The notes beneath the pieces were generated by a model, which was not told the DNA's origin, did not search any database, and saw nothing but the letters and a program-made list of their open reading frames with translations. A DNA stretch of 64,000 nucleotides from NCBI GenBank assembly GCA_032690845.1, contig CM064421.1, positions 35,702,963-35,766,962 of the forward strand, written 5' to 3'. Position 1 is the stretch's first letter. Every line of letters begins with the position of its first letter. The position numbers were made by a program, and so were the translations under genes. Below, one piece after another: positions 12,101-23,012 of the stretch. The DNA comes from Eleusine coracana subsp. coracana (Eukaryota; Streptophyta; Magnoliopsida; Poales; Poaceae).

Positions 12101-13648
12101 TGTGCCGTGGGATGGTTGTTGTTGCTGCACAAATGCTTAATTTCGTTTGATCTGAATTCATATCCCTCAGTTATTTTTGTTATATACCCAATTTATATGC
12201 TGCAGTAGTACCATTTTGTGATTTTTGTGTCATCCATTGGTAGTGAGTACTCTTTGCATTTTCATTTTGTTTCTACTTTTGCTGCATCCTTGATAGTATT
12301 TATGAAGAATGTTTTTATTGCATGATTACCGTGAATCCTAAATTCAACTATTTTCATATGGGTGAACCTATATATATGTGCTGAATATGGGGTCTAGAAA
12401 TGTGGTCTTTATGTTGACCAATGCTGTTACTTTCTAAAAAGAGTTGCCATTGATATATGCTGTTACCTTTCCTTAAGATTTAGTAAGTTCTTTTTTTTTT
12501 TGGGAAATGATGATTGTGATTGTACTAATTTATATAATATTTTTTCTTGATCATAGATCCCTGATGTTTTGGTTTTATGAATTTCAGGACTGTTATCTCG
12601 TTCATCTTCTGAATGAGAAACAAGGGGGTATGTTCATGATCTTTGTGCGAACCTGTGAATCAACAAGACTCCTTGCTCTACTGCTGAGGAATCTTGGTTT
12701 TAAAGCTATTTCTATCAGCGGCCAAATGAGTCAGGTTTACTTTCTTTGACTTGAATGTCAGAAACAGGTTCATTCATTCAGTTAGCCATCCTTTCACTAC
12801 ATAAAAATGAGCATGTTGTATATTTCCCTCTTGATATTACTCCTAAATCAATTTTTTTGTTTATTTTTCTTTATCAGGATAAGCGCTTAGGTGCTTTGAA
12901 CAGATTCAAAGCAAAAGATTGCAATATTATCATTTGCACGGATGTGGCTAGCCGTGGTCTTGACATTCAAGGAGTTAATGTGGTCATCAACTATGATATT
13001 CCGATGAATTCTAAGGTATCAGTAGGTTACTTTAGGACTTTTCTGATCCATTCACAATTATATTATTTCTCATAGACAGCTAGAAAGGTGAAATCGTTGA
13101 GGTCTTGAATCTTAAGCTGTTGGTGACTTGTAGGATTATGTTCATCGGGTGGGTAGGACTGCACGTGCAGGGCAATCAGGATTTGCTGCATCTTTAGTGA
13201 ATCAATATGAAGCCCAGTGGTTTGTGCAGATTGAGAAACTTCTTGGTACTATCGATTTTCCTTCTTTTCTTGTTCTTTCTTTTATGGCAGGTGATAGGCA
13301 TACTTGGTATGCCATCTTTCCGAAGTGTCTCTCATATCACTAATATCTTTGCAGGTAAAAAGATTGACCAGTGTAAGGTAGACAGAGAGGAAGTCATGAT
13401 ACTTAGAGAACCCATTTCCGATGCTAAGAGACTTGCACTAACGGTACATCCGCTGCAGACATGAGCATCCATTTTAGGTCATTTGATTTTGCAGCAACTT
13501 GTTCATTGATTCGTACTGTATATCATTGTAGAAAATGAAAGAATCTGGCGGCCACAAGAATCGGAGAAAGATGGGAGATGATGAGGAAGAGGCGGAGGAC
13601 CGTGTTCATTCTAAAAGAGCAAAGACTTCGAAATCAAGAAGGCGATGA
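9128..13648 (+). CDS. RH10: DEAD-box ATP-dependent RNA helicase, RH10/DDX47/Rrp3 type
   Basis: Thirteen exons: 9128-9311, 9405-9537, 9651-9720, 10128-10190, 10649-10723, 11236-11355, 11852-11893, 12000-12074, 12588-12734, 12878-13015, 13134-13245, 13355-13443, 13532-13648; 454 residues. Motifs seen: Q-motif region 27-57, motif I AQTGSGKT (69-76), PTRELA (104-109), TPGR (153-156), DEAD (178-181), SAT (209-211), the ARGLD-type block in exon 10 (ASRGLD), and HRVGRTAR (353-360). The short lysine/arginine-rich tail suits nucleolar localisation. The RH10/Rrp3/DDX47 family acts in 18S rRNA processing. Key family phrases (FSATMTKK, LQRACLRNPVK, ASKYSTVDTLKQ) match RH10 rather than other DEAD proteins. 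Intron 6 contains a hAT MITE. The gene converges on rpl11 with under 900 bases between stop codons. The start is the first ATG in frame, in a good context (ACCATGG). Confidence 0.95.
11649..11796. mobile_element. hAT-type MITE (CAGTGGC family, copy A) in RH10 intron 6
   Basis: 148-bp element with termini CAGTGGCAAAGC and GCTTCGCCAGTG, flanked by a perfect 8-bp direct duplication TTTGCGTT (11641-11648 and 11797-11804). It contains the internal block ACCCTGGTGCACTGGCACCAGGGT, a near-palindrome. The 8-bp duplication and CAG...CTG ends indicate the hAT superfamily; it is too short to encode transposase. A second family member lies at 45631-45764. Confidence 0.9.
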
Positions 13649-14524
13649 AAGTCTGGGAACTCGGCCTGATGGCTAATCTGTGTGTACATGCCCTCAAATA
13701 TTAGGTTATTTATCAGCGGTTTCTCTTCGTTTCAGTATTTTTCTGGTGCATTCAGACTCACAGTGATGCATCAGCTGTTTTGACTATTTCTTATTGATGC
13801 AAGAGTCAGGTAATTTTGTATTCACAAACCACGCTATCGAGCAAATCACTGTTATTTCGACGCGAGTCCATTCGTTAATGAACTTCTCTTATGGCTTATT
13901 AGTCTTGACACGTCCCCCCCCCCGTTTCAAAATGGTACGCTGCTTAAAGCTTCCCGAGACCGAGAGGAAAGGCATACGAAATGCCGCTGTTCGTCATCGA
14001 TACAGTATTACAATAAGAGAGACAATCCTCTTAAGATACACTATTTTAGGATGATCATTTTATTAAATAATTTGCATGTATAGGAAACATCTAGCAGAGA
14101 CTCCTCATTTGGCTTAAACATTTAAAACCATCTCGGTTCGTAGAAGTATAGGAATATTATGAGTAACGCTGTCGAGTATCACATCACCCTTCAAATAAGT
14201 TTTGACCCAAATTGGTCTTAAACATACACGCGCACACACCCAAACTGAGCAAATGAGATGGTTGCTGTGAGTGGATATTTGAACTGTGTAACACTGCTCA
14301 GTTATCAATGCGCCATGGACTTACCCTTGTTCTCAGATGTGATATAATAAGGTTTTCATGAGAAAATTTTGAAGCTCTACATCAAATAGCTGGAGTGGTG
14401 AATAAGACTACAAGAAACTGATACCAGAGGAAATCTTAACGTAAGCACGTTGAATTGTTGAACAAAGGGAAGCATAATCTACAGGTGGCAATTGGAGATG
14501 ATATGCGGGTGCCAGCAAAACAGA
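13649..14524. other. Convergent intergenic spacer, 3' UTRs of RH10 and RPL11
   Basis: 876 bases between two facing stop codons. It must hold both 3' UTRs and polyadenylation sites. A C-run at 13914-13923 is the only low-complexity feature. No other gene is visible. Confidence 0.6.
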
Positions 14525-16061
14525 CTACAAGAGGACCTTTTCCTTCTTCTGAAGGATTGGAGGATCAACATCGATGCCCATGTTAGCGGCGGTGCCAGCT
14601 ATGATCCTCATGGCGGAGTCAATGCTCTTGCAGTTCAAGTCCGGCAACTTCTCTTGAGCTATTGCGCGTACTTGATCTGCCGTTACTTTTCCAACCTTTT
14701 CTCTTTGTGGCTCTTTTGAACCTTTTTCAATACCTAAGAATCAAGATTGGGAAAATGGTGTAAGGGACCATTTGGGTACAGAAAACTGAACATACACATA
14801 GGAAAAGAGAGCTGATTATAGTTGCAAGGTTCTTCTGATAGTATAAGCATATGCATTTTGCTGGTATACTGATGCATTCATTCTTTGCAATCCACACTCC
14901 ACACTTTATGAACATTCTTTGACACAAAGAAAATGTTTGTGTTGTGAGTCTATGAAATTTATATATGCTTAATATCCGAATCTATAGATTTTAAAATACA
15001 TTACTGAGACAAGGGAAACGGAAAGCTGGAGCTGAAAGAAAAACCTAAAATGAAAAGACATGATCAAAGTGTACACAACAAATCAGTGCTCAATTGCTTA
15101 TGCCTCGGTTCCTATATTGAAGGGTTCTAGCACTTAATGTTATTACCAGTAGTCACTACCGAATCCTTGTGCAACTGCTGATAAACTTTGGACTAGATTG
15201 GGTTGCCAATACATTCACTTTTATATATCAACATTTGACTGAAAATTCATAATTGTATGATTTAACAGTTACCCGCTGAATTGCCAATCAGAATGCTGAA
15301 TTTGCACAAACTATGAATGCCATTTCATCACAAAAATAACAACCAATCATTTTCCTTTATGTCAAATTGTTTTGATAAAATGGATAGTTTAATGAAAGGC
15401 GCCACATGCTATTGTACAAGGTTGCACACCTGCAGCCTTAAGGAGTAGGACTGAGGCCGGTGGGGTCTTCAAGACGAAGGTGAAGCTCTTATCCTGAAAA
15501 ATGCGAAGCAAAGAACAAGCATAATGTTAAGTAATTGAAACTTTATAATAATTGACCCACATTTGTAGCAGATACAAGACTGAACGGTCTTTAGCTTACA
15601 TCAAACACAGTGATCTCGACGGGGATGATGTAGCCGGGCTTATCGGCCGTCTTGGCATTATATTCCTTGCAGAACGCCATGATGTTCACACCCTTGGCAC
15701 CAAGCGCAGGACCGACAGGCGGCGCCGGAGTCGCCTTGCCGGCCTCCAGAGCCAGCTTTATCAGGCCCACCACTGCAGAACAATTTAAGCACAAGATTTT
15801 AAGAATGCCAAGCTGACGTTTCAGGACTGCAGACAGCGGCGACGAGGACTACGGACCTTTCTTGGGCTTGCCTCCTGGCTTGGGCGGCGCCATGGCCCTG
15901 ACAGCGAGCGTCCGCCGGGAGGGTCCGGCCGTGGGCGCGGGGGCCAGTGTCCGGAGGAAGGAAGCAGGAGCGCCGAGGAAGGGGGAGGAGAGTTTTTTGG
16001 TGGGGGCCTGGGAAGGGCTGCCATGGAGGGATAAGGAAGTGGTGGCCATGGCTGTGTTCAT
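14525..16061 (-). CDS. RPL11: Plastid 50S ribosomal protein L11
   Basis: Four exons on the minus strand: 16061-15857, 15772-15600, 15493-15430, 14733-14525; 216 residues. The first about 60 residues are Ser/Ala/Pro/Arg-rich (MNTAMATTSLSLHGSPSQ...), a typical chloroplast transit peptide. The mature part starts near MAPPKPGGKPKK and carries the L11 N-domain (LALEAGKATPAPPVGPALG, then GVNIMAFCKEYN) and the C-terminal rRNA-binding domain (SFTFVLKTPP, then DLNCKSIDSAMRIIAGTA and MGIDV). L11 binds the GTPase-associated region of 23S rRNA. The bacterial-type sequence plus transit peptide separates it from cytosolic L12/L11; a mitochondrial paralogue is less likely given the long Ser-rich leader. Length agrees with plant plastid L11 (about 220). 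Confidence 0.95.
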
Positions 16062-16860
16062 AGCGACGCGCTGGAGAGGAGAGTGAGAGATGAGCGGCGC
16101 CGGGAAGGAGGAGCAGTGCCGCGCTGTTCTCTGCTTTGCTGCTTCCTGCTATCTAATCCTCTCTCGGCGGGTCTGGCTCGGCCTCGGCGTCCCCTGTAGT
16201 TCCGCCTTCTCCTCATGAAAGCGTACAGTACAGTAGTGATGGCTTTCAGTTCAAAAATTCCGTTTTCCAGAAATTTCCTCGAGCGTGTGCTTCAGGAGCA
16301 GCATTTGGAGTGCTTGTCATATTTTCTCCATCCTTCTCTAGCCCTTGCCGACGTTAGGAAAGGTTAGTGAACCGAACTTATTTGCAAAGATACAATACTC
16401 AGGCATATCTCTTTTTTCTAGAGAGAAAAAACATACGGTACACATATACTGCAGTTTTTACATGACCGCACAGAATTAATCCACAGTTAGATTTCTAGCC
16501 CAATGCTATGAAATGCATGAGAAATTTAATAGTTCAGGTTTCAACACAAATCAAATATAGTGCTGAACATGAAGGATTGACCACAGATAAATATTTCCCA
16601 CAAATGACGCCTTTCTATTTTACAAATTATTACACAACAAGGTCTGGATGTTCTTGGTCCAAGGATCACAGTATGTCAGTACCGACAGTGTTAGGATATC
16701 CATTCCAAGTACAAAACAAATGTCTCTCAAACACAAAAATTCCAAAAGAGAACAGATCAGTACAATTCACATTCCCGACATTTACTATTGAACCTCAACA
16801 TTGTAGCTCCAAAAGTGAACAAATCAACAAAGATGATCATAAGAGGGCCTCAAACAGCTC
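16062..16860. other. Spacer between RPL11 start and PPL1 stop
   Basis: Holds the RPL11 promoter/5' UTR (just above 16061, minus strand) and the PPL1 3' UTR (just below 16861). ORF-like stretch 16508-16960 overlaps the last PPL1 exon in the opposite direction and is an artefact. Nothing else recognised. Confidence 0.55.
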
Positions 16861-18863
16861 TCATATTCTATTTTCAATTCTGAAGGAATCGACAACTGTG
16901 TGCAGCCTATCCTTCATTTTGTCCCATCTCCTCTCGTTTGCTCCAGTAGTCAGTGTGTAAAATTTGCCTGCAGCGTCCCATCCACAATGAGAACATAGTA
17001 GATGATACTAACTAGTGACAGCATTCAGCATATTATTCAAGCACAAGTTAGAGATTACATATCTGAGAAATATAAGTTCATAATAAGGACTAGTAAGTGA
17101 ACATTTAGAGGAAAAGAAAAAGATCTAGCATGGAAGTTCAATACCATTTCCAATGGCAATCGCACCCAGTGCATGCCTGGTGTAGTTCGAAGCCTGAGCT
17201 GTGAACTCAAAAGTGTAGTAAGCTCTTCCGTCAACTTCATTCTACAAAACAGAGTGCATCTTATCAATTTAACAATACAGGACTACCAATATATATATTT
17301 TTGCACAAGAGAAGAGGAAAATACACCAAATAAGGGATAGTTGACGATTGATCCTAATACTCTAATAGAATAATACTAGCTAATTTAGAGGGATCATGTT
17401 TCCATTTTCTAAAAAGAGGTAATTTACAGACCTTTGTACAGATGGTGCCTTTCATCAGGTTTCAACACTATGCATCAAATTAAAAGAAGAGGAGGTAATC
17501 TGTCACCACTTTTGAAAGCATAGGTAGATATTTGCAGTAGTTCCAGTGCCTAATAAATGGTTTAATCTCCTCGATAGCTTATATGAGCAGCTAGGCTAAT
17601 CTTCTCCAGGTAGTTTTTTTTAGGAAATCTTATCCAGGTAGTATCTTTCTACTTTCAGTGGAAGGCTGTGTATCCACTTGGTTCAACATTATCAGAAATC
17701 AGATTCAGCATGACCAACTTCAGTCTTTTCTAAGTTATATGTCCAAACAACGAAATGGTATGCCTGTTTTCGAGAATAATGTAATGCCATAAAATTTTAG
17801 CATGCACTGGCATACATGAATACGATGCAAATTGTCAGTAGCAAAAATGCTTAAAAGGTTCTGGTTCTCCAAGACGAATTGGAACTAGCACATACCTCTT
17901 TTGCCTCGATTAACTTTGTCTTTTGAGTTGACGGAGCTAAAACCTTTTTTATCAAAGTCTCAGCAACCTGGAGAAAACAGCATAACTTATCAGAACGGGA
18001 TAGTCTTCCTGGATAAACCAGATGCTTTAACCGAGTACATGTTTTGAGAATAGAGTGAACCTTATCAGGAGGACCAAGCTCACGGATATCTTCCTTGCTG
18101 GTGGCAATCGAGTTGACGCTCACACTCTCCAGAGGCTCTATCACATCTTTGTACACCTTGTCTTGCCCTTGCACGGCCACTTCCTGGACGATAATCAGCA
18201 ACCTCGCGTTACCACAAGTGTCATGTGCAGTGCAGCACAAATTAGGCCGTGTTTCTGTTCAGACTGTTCCTCACCTGCCATCCGAATGGGTAGAGGAAGG
18301 AATAGCCAGCTTTCTTGTCGACGACAGGAAGGAACCCTTTCTTAGCCTCTGCTGCGACTATACGAGATCAGAATCGCACTCAGAGGCGTGGTTGTGGACA
18401 ATTAAACCCCCATGCATAATGCAGGTCTCAAGTATATAGCCAGTTCACTGCAAATTAAACATCTCCGCAGAATAACATCATTAATAGTAAATTCGAAGAG
18501 CAACTCACATGCTGCCCGATTAGGCCGAGACAGAAACGTGGCGGCCGCTGCGGCACCGGCCACGAGCACCTGCCGCCGCCCGGAGCCGCCCTCCTCAATC
18601 TCTGCGTGAGTTGGACACAACACACAGCAACCGACACTAAAGCGGGGCGCTCATACGGTGATACAAGGCAGGAGATGGAGCAGGGCACCCAACTAACCGT
18701 TGTCGAGCTGTCGGGGAGGCGGAGCGCTGAAGGCGGCGGCCACGGGCCTGACGGCGCAATGCCGCTTGCGGAGAGAAGGGGTCGCCGGACGGCGAGCGGC
18801 GGCGGCGGGGGAGGAGGCGCCCCGAGGGAGCTGGAGGGAGGCGGCGGGCACGGCCATGGCCAT
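16861..18863 (-). CDS. PPL1: PsbP-like protein 1, thylakoid lumen
   Basis: Seven exons, minus strand: 18863-18698, 18601-18509, 18357-18275, 18183-18061, 17967-17896, 17241-17145, 16967-16861; 246 residues. The protein begins with a chloroplast transit peptide rich in Ala, Arg and Ser. A twin-arginine signal follows (GRRQVLVAGAAAAATFLSR, about 64-82), ending near FAAEAKKG, so Tat transport into the thylakoid lumen is predicted. The PsbP fold follows: GYSFLYPFGWQ, then DKVYKDVIEPLESVSVN, then YTLTTGANERRW, then RLHTVVDSF. These phrases match Arabidopsis PPL1, which is implicated in photosystem II repair, rather than PsbP itself or PPL2. 18863 is the first in-frame ATG. It shares orientation with RPL11 and the downstream oxygenase, but each has its own introns and spacer. 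Confidence 0.93.
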
Positions 18864-19519
18864 AGCGTCGACGAGGATGCCGATGGACGGAAGCGGCGAG
18901 GGGACCAAGCTTGCGGACGACTCCCTGCGCTTGTGGCTGCCCGCCCCGGCTAGGATTTCGCTTCACTTCTGGTCCACACGACGCGCGACACGAGCCGAGG
19001 CTAGGCGGGCCATGCGGGCGGCGCACAAGCTTGGACTGGACCTGGACGACGGGAACGCGTGGTGCAGCCCATTTTTTGCGTATCCCAAGCCTGTGTTCCA
19101 AACGGCCTGTTTCGAGTGGTCGCACGGCCCTTGCCCTTTCAGCTGGAGCGTCGGCGGCCCACGTAGAACCACTGGGCTGTGGAACCTCGGTTGTTCGGCT
19201 TCTACTTCTACAAGTTTAGATCGCTTATAAATTTGTTCGTATGCTAAAATGTGTTCATCAGCTGCAGCGTATCAGAGTAGCGAATTTGCCATTTTTCTGC
19301 CGGGTTTTTTTTTCTCCGTCTGAACGAAGTTTCCACATGGAAATTCTTGCGATCATCAGTTCGAGTGAGATACCGAGGCGAGGGAAGCTGATGGAGGCAA
19401 GCTAGCAATACAATATTCAAGTCCCCATTTAACAAAACTACATCCCCTAAAAAAAAAAAACTACAGTACACTACACAAAAAACGACTAAAAATAAAAACA
19501 ACTCCTCCTCCTGCTGCTG
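18864..19519. other. PPL1 promoter region and oxygenase 3' UTR
   Basis: 656-base spacer. The part adjoining 18864 is GC-rich and serves as the PPL1 upstream region; the part below 19520 is AT-rich with an A-run (about 19449-19460) and holds the oxygenase 3' UTR. ORFs overlapping here on the plus strand are shadows of PPL1 exon 1. Confidence 0.55.
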
Positions 19520-22500
19520 CTAGGTTCTGAAGAGCTCCAAGCAGTGCTCTTGGTCCAGGTTTCTGCTCCAAAACTTGCTGTAGTACTCGGCGTAGGTGTA
19601 GTCCCTGTAGACGGCCGGAGATTCCTCGCTGATGAGCTTCGCGGCGGGGCCCAGGACCACGTCGTTGCACGGGCACAGGAATGACGCTACGGACATCCTC
19701 GGTCTGTCCGAGTTGACCACGGCGCGGTGCCAAACGCTCTTATATCTTCCGTTGCTCAGTGCCTACGCACAGGAGGGCAGTTTCAGTTAACACTTGTCTT
19801 TCTCTAATGTTGCCGGAACACTCTTGATGAGTTTGCAATTGAAAAATGTTCAACCGGAAACTGCAGTGCACTGTTTGAACATATTTCCTAACTTTTAATC
19901 AGCTGAAAACTTTCAATCAATAGTTTGCTATTTTATGTTTTAATTTTTTTTTATAGGATTATTTATATAATAATTATAAACTATTGAATCTAGATCTAAT
20001 GAATCAAGGAGATGACTGAAAATTGCCCTAACTTTCAATCAACTGAAAATTAGCAAGTCCCTGTTTGAATAACAGACAGAAGGAACCAAAAACCAATTCA
20101 TCATAACAAATCAACAACAAGCTGGCCTTGCGAATCACAACACTTGCCATAAGTGCATTAAAGAAATAAGTACTATACTCGGTACAGCCTGACACATGGC
20201 CTACAACTTGATCTGTTTGATTTTGTACTCTACTTGAGGATTAGTCTTCTCCCACATGAATAGTGCATCTACTTATTGGGTTAGCAAGCTGTTCATCAGT
20301 CCTTTTGTTGCTTTTCTCTATATTGTAGGTCAAGTGATATTCTTGTCTCATGTGCATGTTGATTTCTTGAAGCAGATCCAACCTTATGCTACTGCACATG
20401 CACAAGCAAACGTTTTCTGCTACCTAATAACTCGGTCTTCTGTCTATAAAATTGTTAACTAGGTCATGTTTGAATCTCTCCAGTATTTAAGAAACTGGTT
20501 TCTCGAAAATAAAGATTCTCTAAACAGTTTATATCAATTTCTATAAATAAACCAGATTAATTTGGCTCAATCCTGTTAATGTTAGTTTTTGTCTCATTCC
20601 AACGAATTAACTGTTTAAAACCTAGTTTATAGATTATAAAAATCGGAATACCAATATCCCCACTCAAATTTCATTTAGAAACCAGTTTTCTAACTAAAAG
20701 CGAAAACCAGTTTTTAAGAAACTACGGTGGATCCTAACAGAACCTTAACCATATACTCGTAACGATACTCTAATGATCTCAGTTAAGATTTCTGCTAGAG
20801 TATTTACACTACACACTCGGTTGCATAATTTACGGAACACTGATGCATGGTTGTGTTGTTTATCACCTGCAGCTGGTCCCCGATGTTGATCACCAGCGCG
20901 TTGGGCCGTGGGTTCACAGCGATCCACCTGCCTTCCTTGAGGACCTGCAGCCCGGCCACCTGCTGGTCCATGAGCAGGATGGTCAGAGCGTTGGGGTCCG
21001 TGTGCGCCGGCAGCCCGTACGTCAGCTCCGGCGACGGACACTTTGGGTAGAAGTTCACCGCCATGTGCTGCTCCTGCTCGCCCAAAACCTTCTTCATATA
21101 CTCTTGCTCCAGACCCAGGCTCTCAGAGATTGCTCCGTAGAGCCTGAACCCGAGCTCACGCACCTCTTTGCAGTATCTGCTCACGATCTCCCTGTGGCAA
21201 CATTAATAAAAACTTGTCTGGTTAATAGCTTGATCATCAGAAATAATATCCTTTCAATGATTAACGTTATGGTTTCTCTACCAATCTCCAACGAACAGCT
21301 CCAAAGATTCATGTCCTCTGCTCCACCAAGATGGTTCCAGGAGAGGGTCCTACGCGATCGGCACTTTTTACTTGATTCTTCATGTGAATGTGGCGTCCCA
21401 AGCACCCAGCATGCGGCCACGTCATTGTTATTGTTGCTATGATTTCCACGTGATCGGGTACATGGCCACATGAGAGACAGCGTGGGTCTCCTTGCATTGT
21501 CTTGTTGCCCATGCCAAATCTTGCCTCTCAAGAACAGAAAAAGGCGTTGTGTCTGGTGAGCTGATGATGCTCGGACCAATTCTTGTTCAGGTGATGTGAG
21601 GATTCACACCAGCTGCTACTGGTACGGAGTAAAAAAACACCCTCATGTATGTGTGGTGGACTATCAAAGCGGAACGGTGGTCTCTTGGACCACTGACTGC
21701 TAAGGATGTTTGGTGGCCCTTATTAGTACTATATTTCCTTTCTCATGGTCTTCTTATCTTTTGTGAGAGCAGGAAGGAGCTCTTTGTCTGTCCTAGTACA
21801 AACGGTTGGAAATGGAGCGCTTTCATCTACAGCACATGGTCGGAGTAGGGTTTGCATAACCGGAGATAACCGGCCGGTTATCCCGGTTAACTGGAAAACC
21901 GGTTCCGATCGGTCACGCTAACTGGCCGGTTAGCCGGAGAAAACCGACTCTAATACTGTCACAATTTGATTAAATGATCGGTTTTCCCGGTTAACCGGCC
22001 GGTTTTTCACAAGCCGAACCGGCCGGTTAATCTAGTTAAGTGAACCCTGGGTCGGAGTCGTTCAACGAACATGGTGGTTAGTCGTTTTCAAATTCCCATT
22101 TAGTATTTTGAGTGATCAGTCTAGCTCATGGGGAAAGGCAAGAAAACCGGATTCCTTTCTTGTTGAAGCTTTCATGCGTCACGAGTTAAACAGTTTAGTG
22201 TCCGTTCATTCCTCTTATCAACAAATTCAGTTTGGTGTCCGTGCTTAGGAATTAAAAAATTACTCGATTCGCGAGGTAAACTAGTGTGTGAGGCCTGAAA
22301 CACGAGGGTCCAAGCCCCGAGATTGACAGCCTTTTTTTTTTAAAAAAAAAGAAAACAGCTTGTTTCTTTTTCGGTTCAGTCGTCATAGAGAGGATGGTCC
22401 ACAGTGCAACAGGGTAAAAATGCCTTTGCAAGGAAGAAAAGAAGGAAGGAAGATGGTGCGTGTAAAATACCTGAAGGAAGGCGGGTTGGCCGGCCATTCG

Positions 22501-23012
22501 GGGACGTACTTGTGGAGCGGATGGCAGTGCAAGCGGAGGTAATCGCGCCAGTTGTGGACCGTTTCCTTGCGCACGTTGAAGCTGGTGGACAGCCGTATCT
22601 TCTTGGCCGGGTCGTCGGAGTAGAGCTTGGCCTTTTCCTCTGCCGGGAGCTGGAAGAACTCGTACGCCACACCCAGCATCGCCAGCATCAGCTCCACGGG
22701 GACCCCATGGTTCAGAACCTGTACATGAGTCATCAATCCTATATACTGTCAGTATCATTATTCATCACCTGAATTTAATAGAATCAATAAGATGCATGCA
22801 AAAGGCGTCAGGACCTGGAAGAATCCGTGGGTGCGGCAGGCTTGGCCGATCTGGGCTACGACGGCGGCGCGGTCGGAATTGGCGAGGTCGACGACGGGGA
22901 TGTCGGCGTCGGGGACGACCTCGTCCAGGCGCGGGCGCTGCGTCTCCGGCCGTACATAGTTCTCCGGCAGCCGGTCGTGCACGGCCGTCGAGATGAGCTG
23001 ATGGTCCGCCAT
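19520..23012 (-). CDS. DMR6: 2-oxoglutarate/Fe(II) oxygenase, DMR6 / salicylate hydroxylase type
   Basis: Four exons, minus strand: 23012-22815, 22718-22471, 21191-20867, 19762-19520; 337 residues. The N-terminal DIOX_N region (LPENYVRPETQRPRL, VVDLA, GFFQ) is followed by the double-stranded beta-helix core. The iron triad is His212-x-Asp214 (LPAHTDPNALT) and His269 (SVWHRAV); the 2-oxoglutarate site is Arg279-x-Ser281. LSTSFNVRKE, NWRDYLRLHC and FWSRNLDQEHCLE are near-identical to Arabidopsis DMR6, a salicylic acid hydroxylase that dampens immunity. Rice relatives have also been described as flavone synthase I, so flavanone oxidation is an alternative activity. The protein is probably cytosolic; no signal peptide is seen. 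Introns 2 and 3 are over 1 kb each and carry MITEs. A W-box core, TTGACC (23277-23282), lies about 265 bases upstream, compatible with WRKY control but weak evidence alone. Confidence 0.95.
19881..20061. mobile_element. Mutator-type MITE, copy 1 (intron 3 of DMR6-like gene)
   Basis: AT-rich element of about 180 bases containing several CTTTCAATCAGCTGAAA-like palindromes. It ends in GCTAATTTTCAG in inverse (…CTGAAAATTAGCAAGTCCC). Flanks are TGTTTGAAC (19872-19880) and TGTTTGAAT (20062-20070), an 8/9 match suggesting a 9-bp target duplication. Related copies are at 24800-25050 and 39853-40036. Confidence 0.7.
20462..20744. mobile_element. Tourist-like MITE in DMR6-like intron 3
   Basis: Left end GGTCATGTTTGAATC and right end GGATCCTAACAGAACC are imperfect inverse copies of the GGCCNTGTTTGGATC type. 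Subterminal AAGAAACTGGTTTCT and its inverse AACCAGTTTTTAAG-type blocks support a foldback. Flanking trinucleotides are CTA and TTA, close to the TWA target of PIF/Harbinger elements but not identical. Confidence 0.55.
21846..22049. mobile_element. hAT-type MITE rich in CCGGTTAACC, copy A (DMR6-like intron 2)
   Basis: 204-bp element starting TAGGGTTTGCATAACCGG and ending …TTAAGTGAACCCTG, flanked by the perfect 8-bp duplication GGTCGGAG (21838-21845 and 22050-22057). The interior is packed with CCGGTTAACCGG-like palindromes. The 8-bp target fits hAT. A larger relative lies at 48095-48529. Confidence 0.85.

Noticed and set aside
18700..19230. 176-codon frame on the plus strand
   Set aside because: Overlaps PPL1 exon 1 in antisense; the PPL1 exon is supported by family match and phase.
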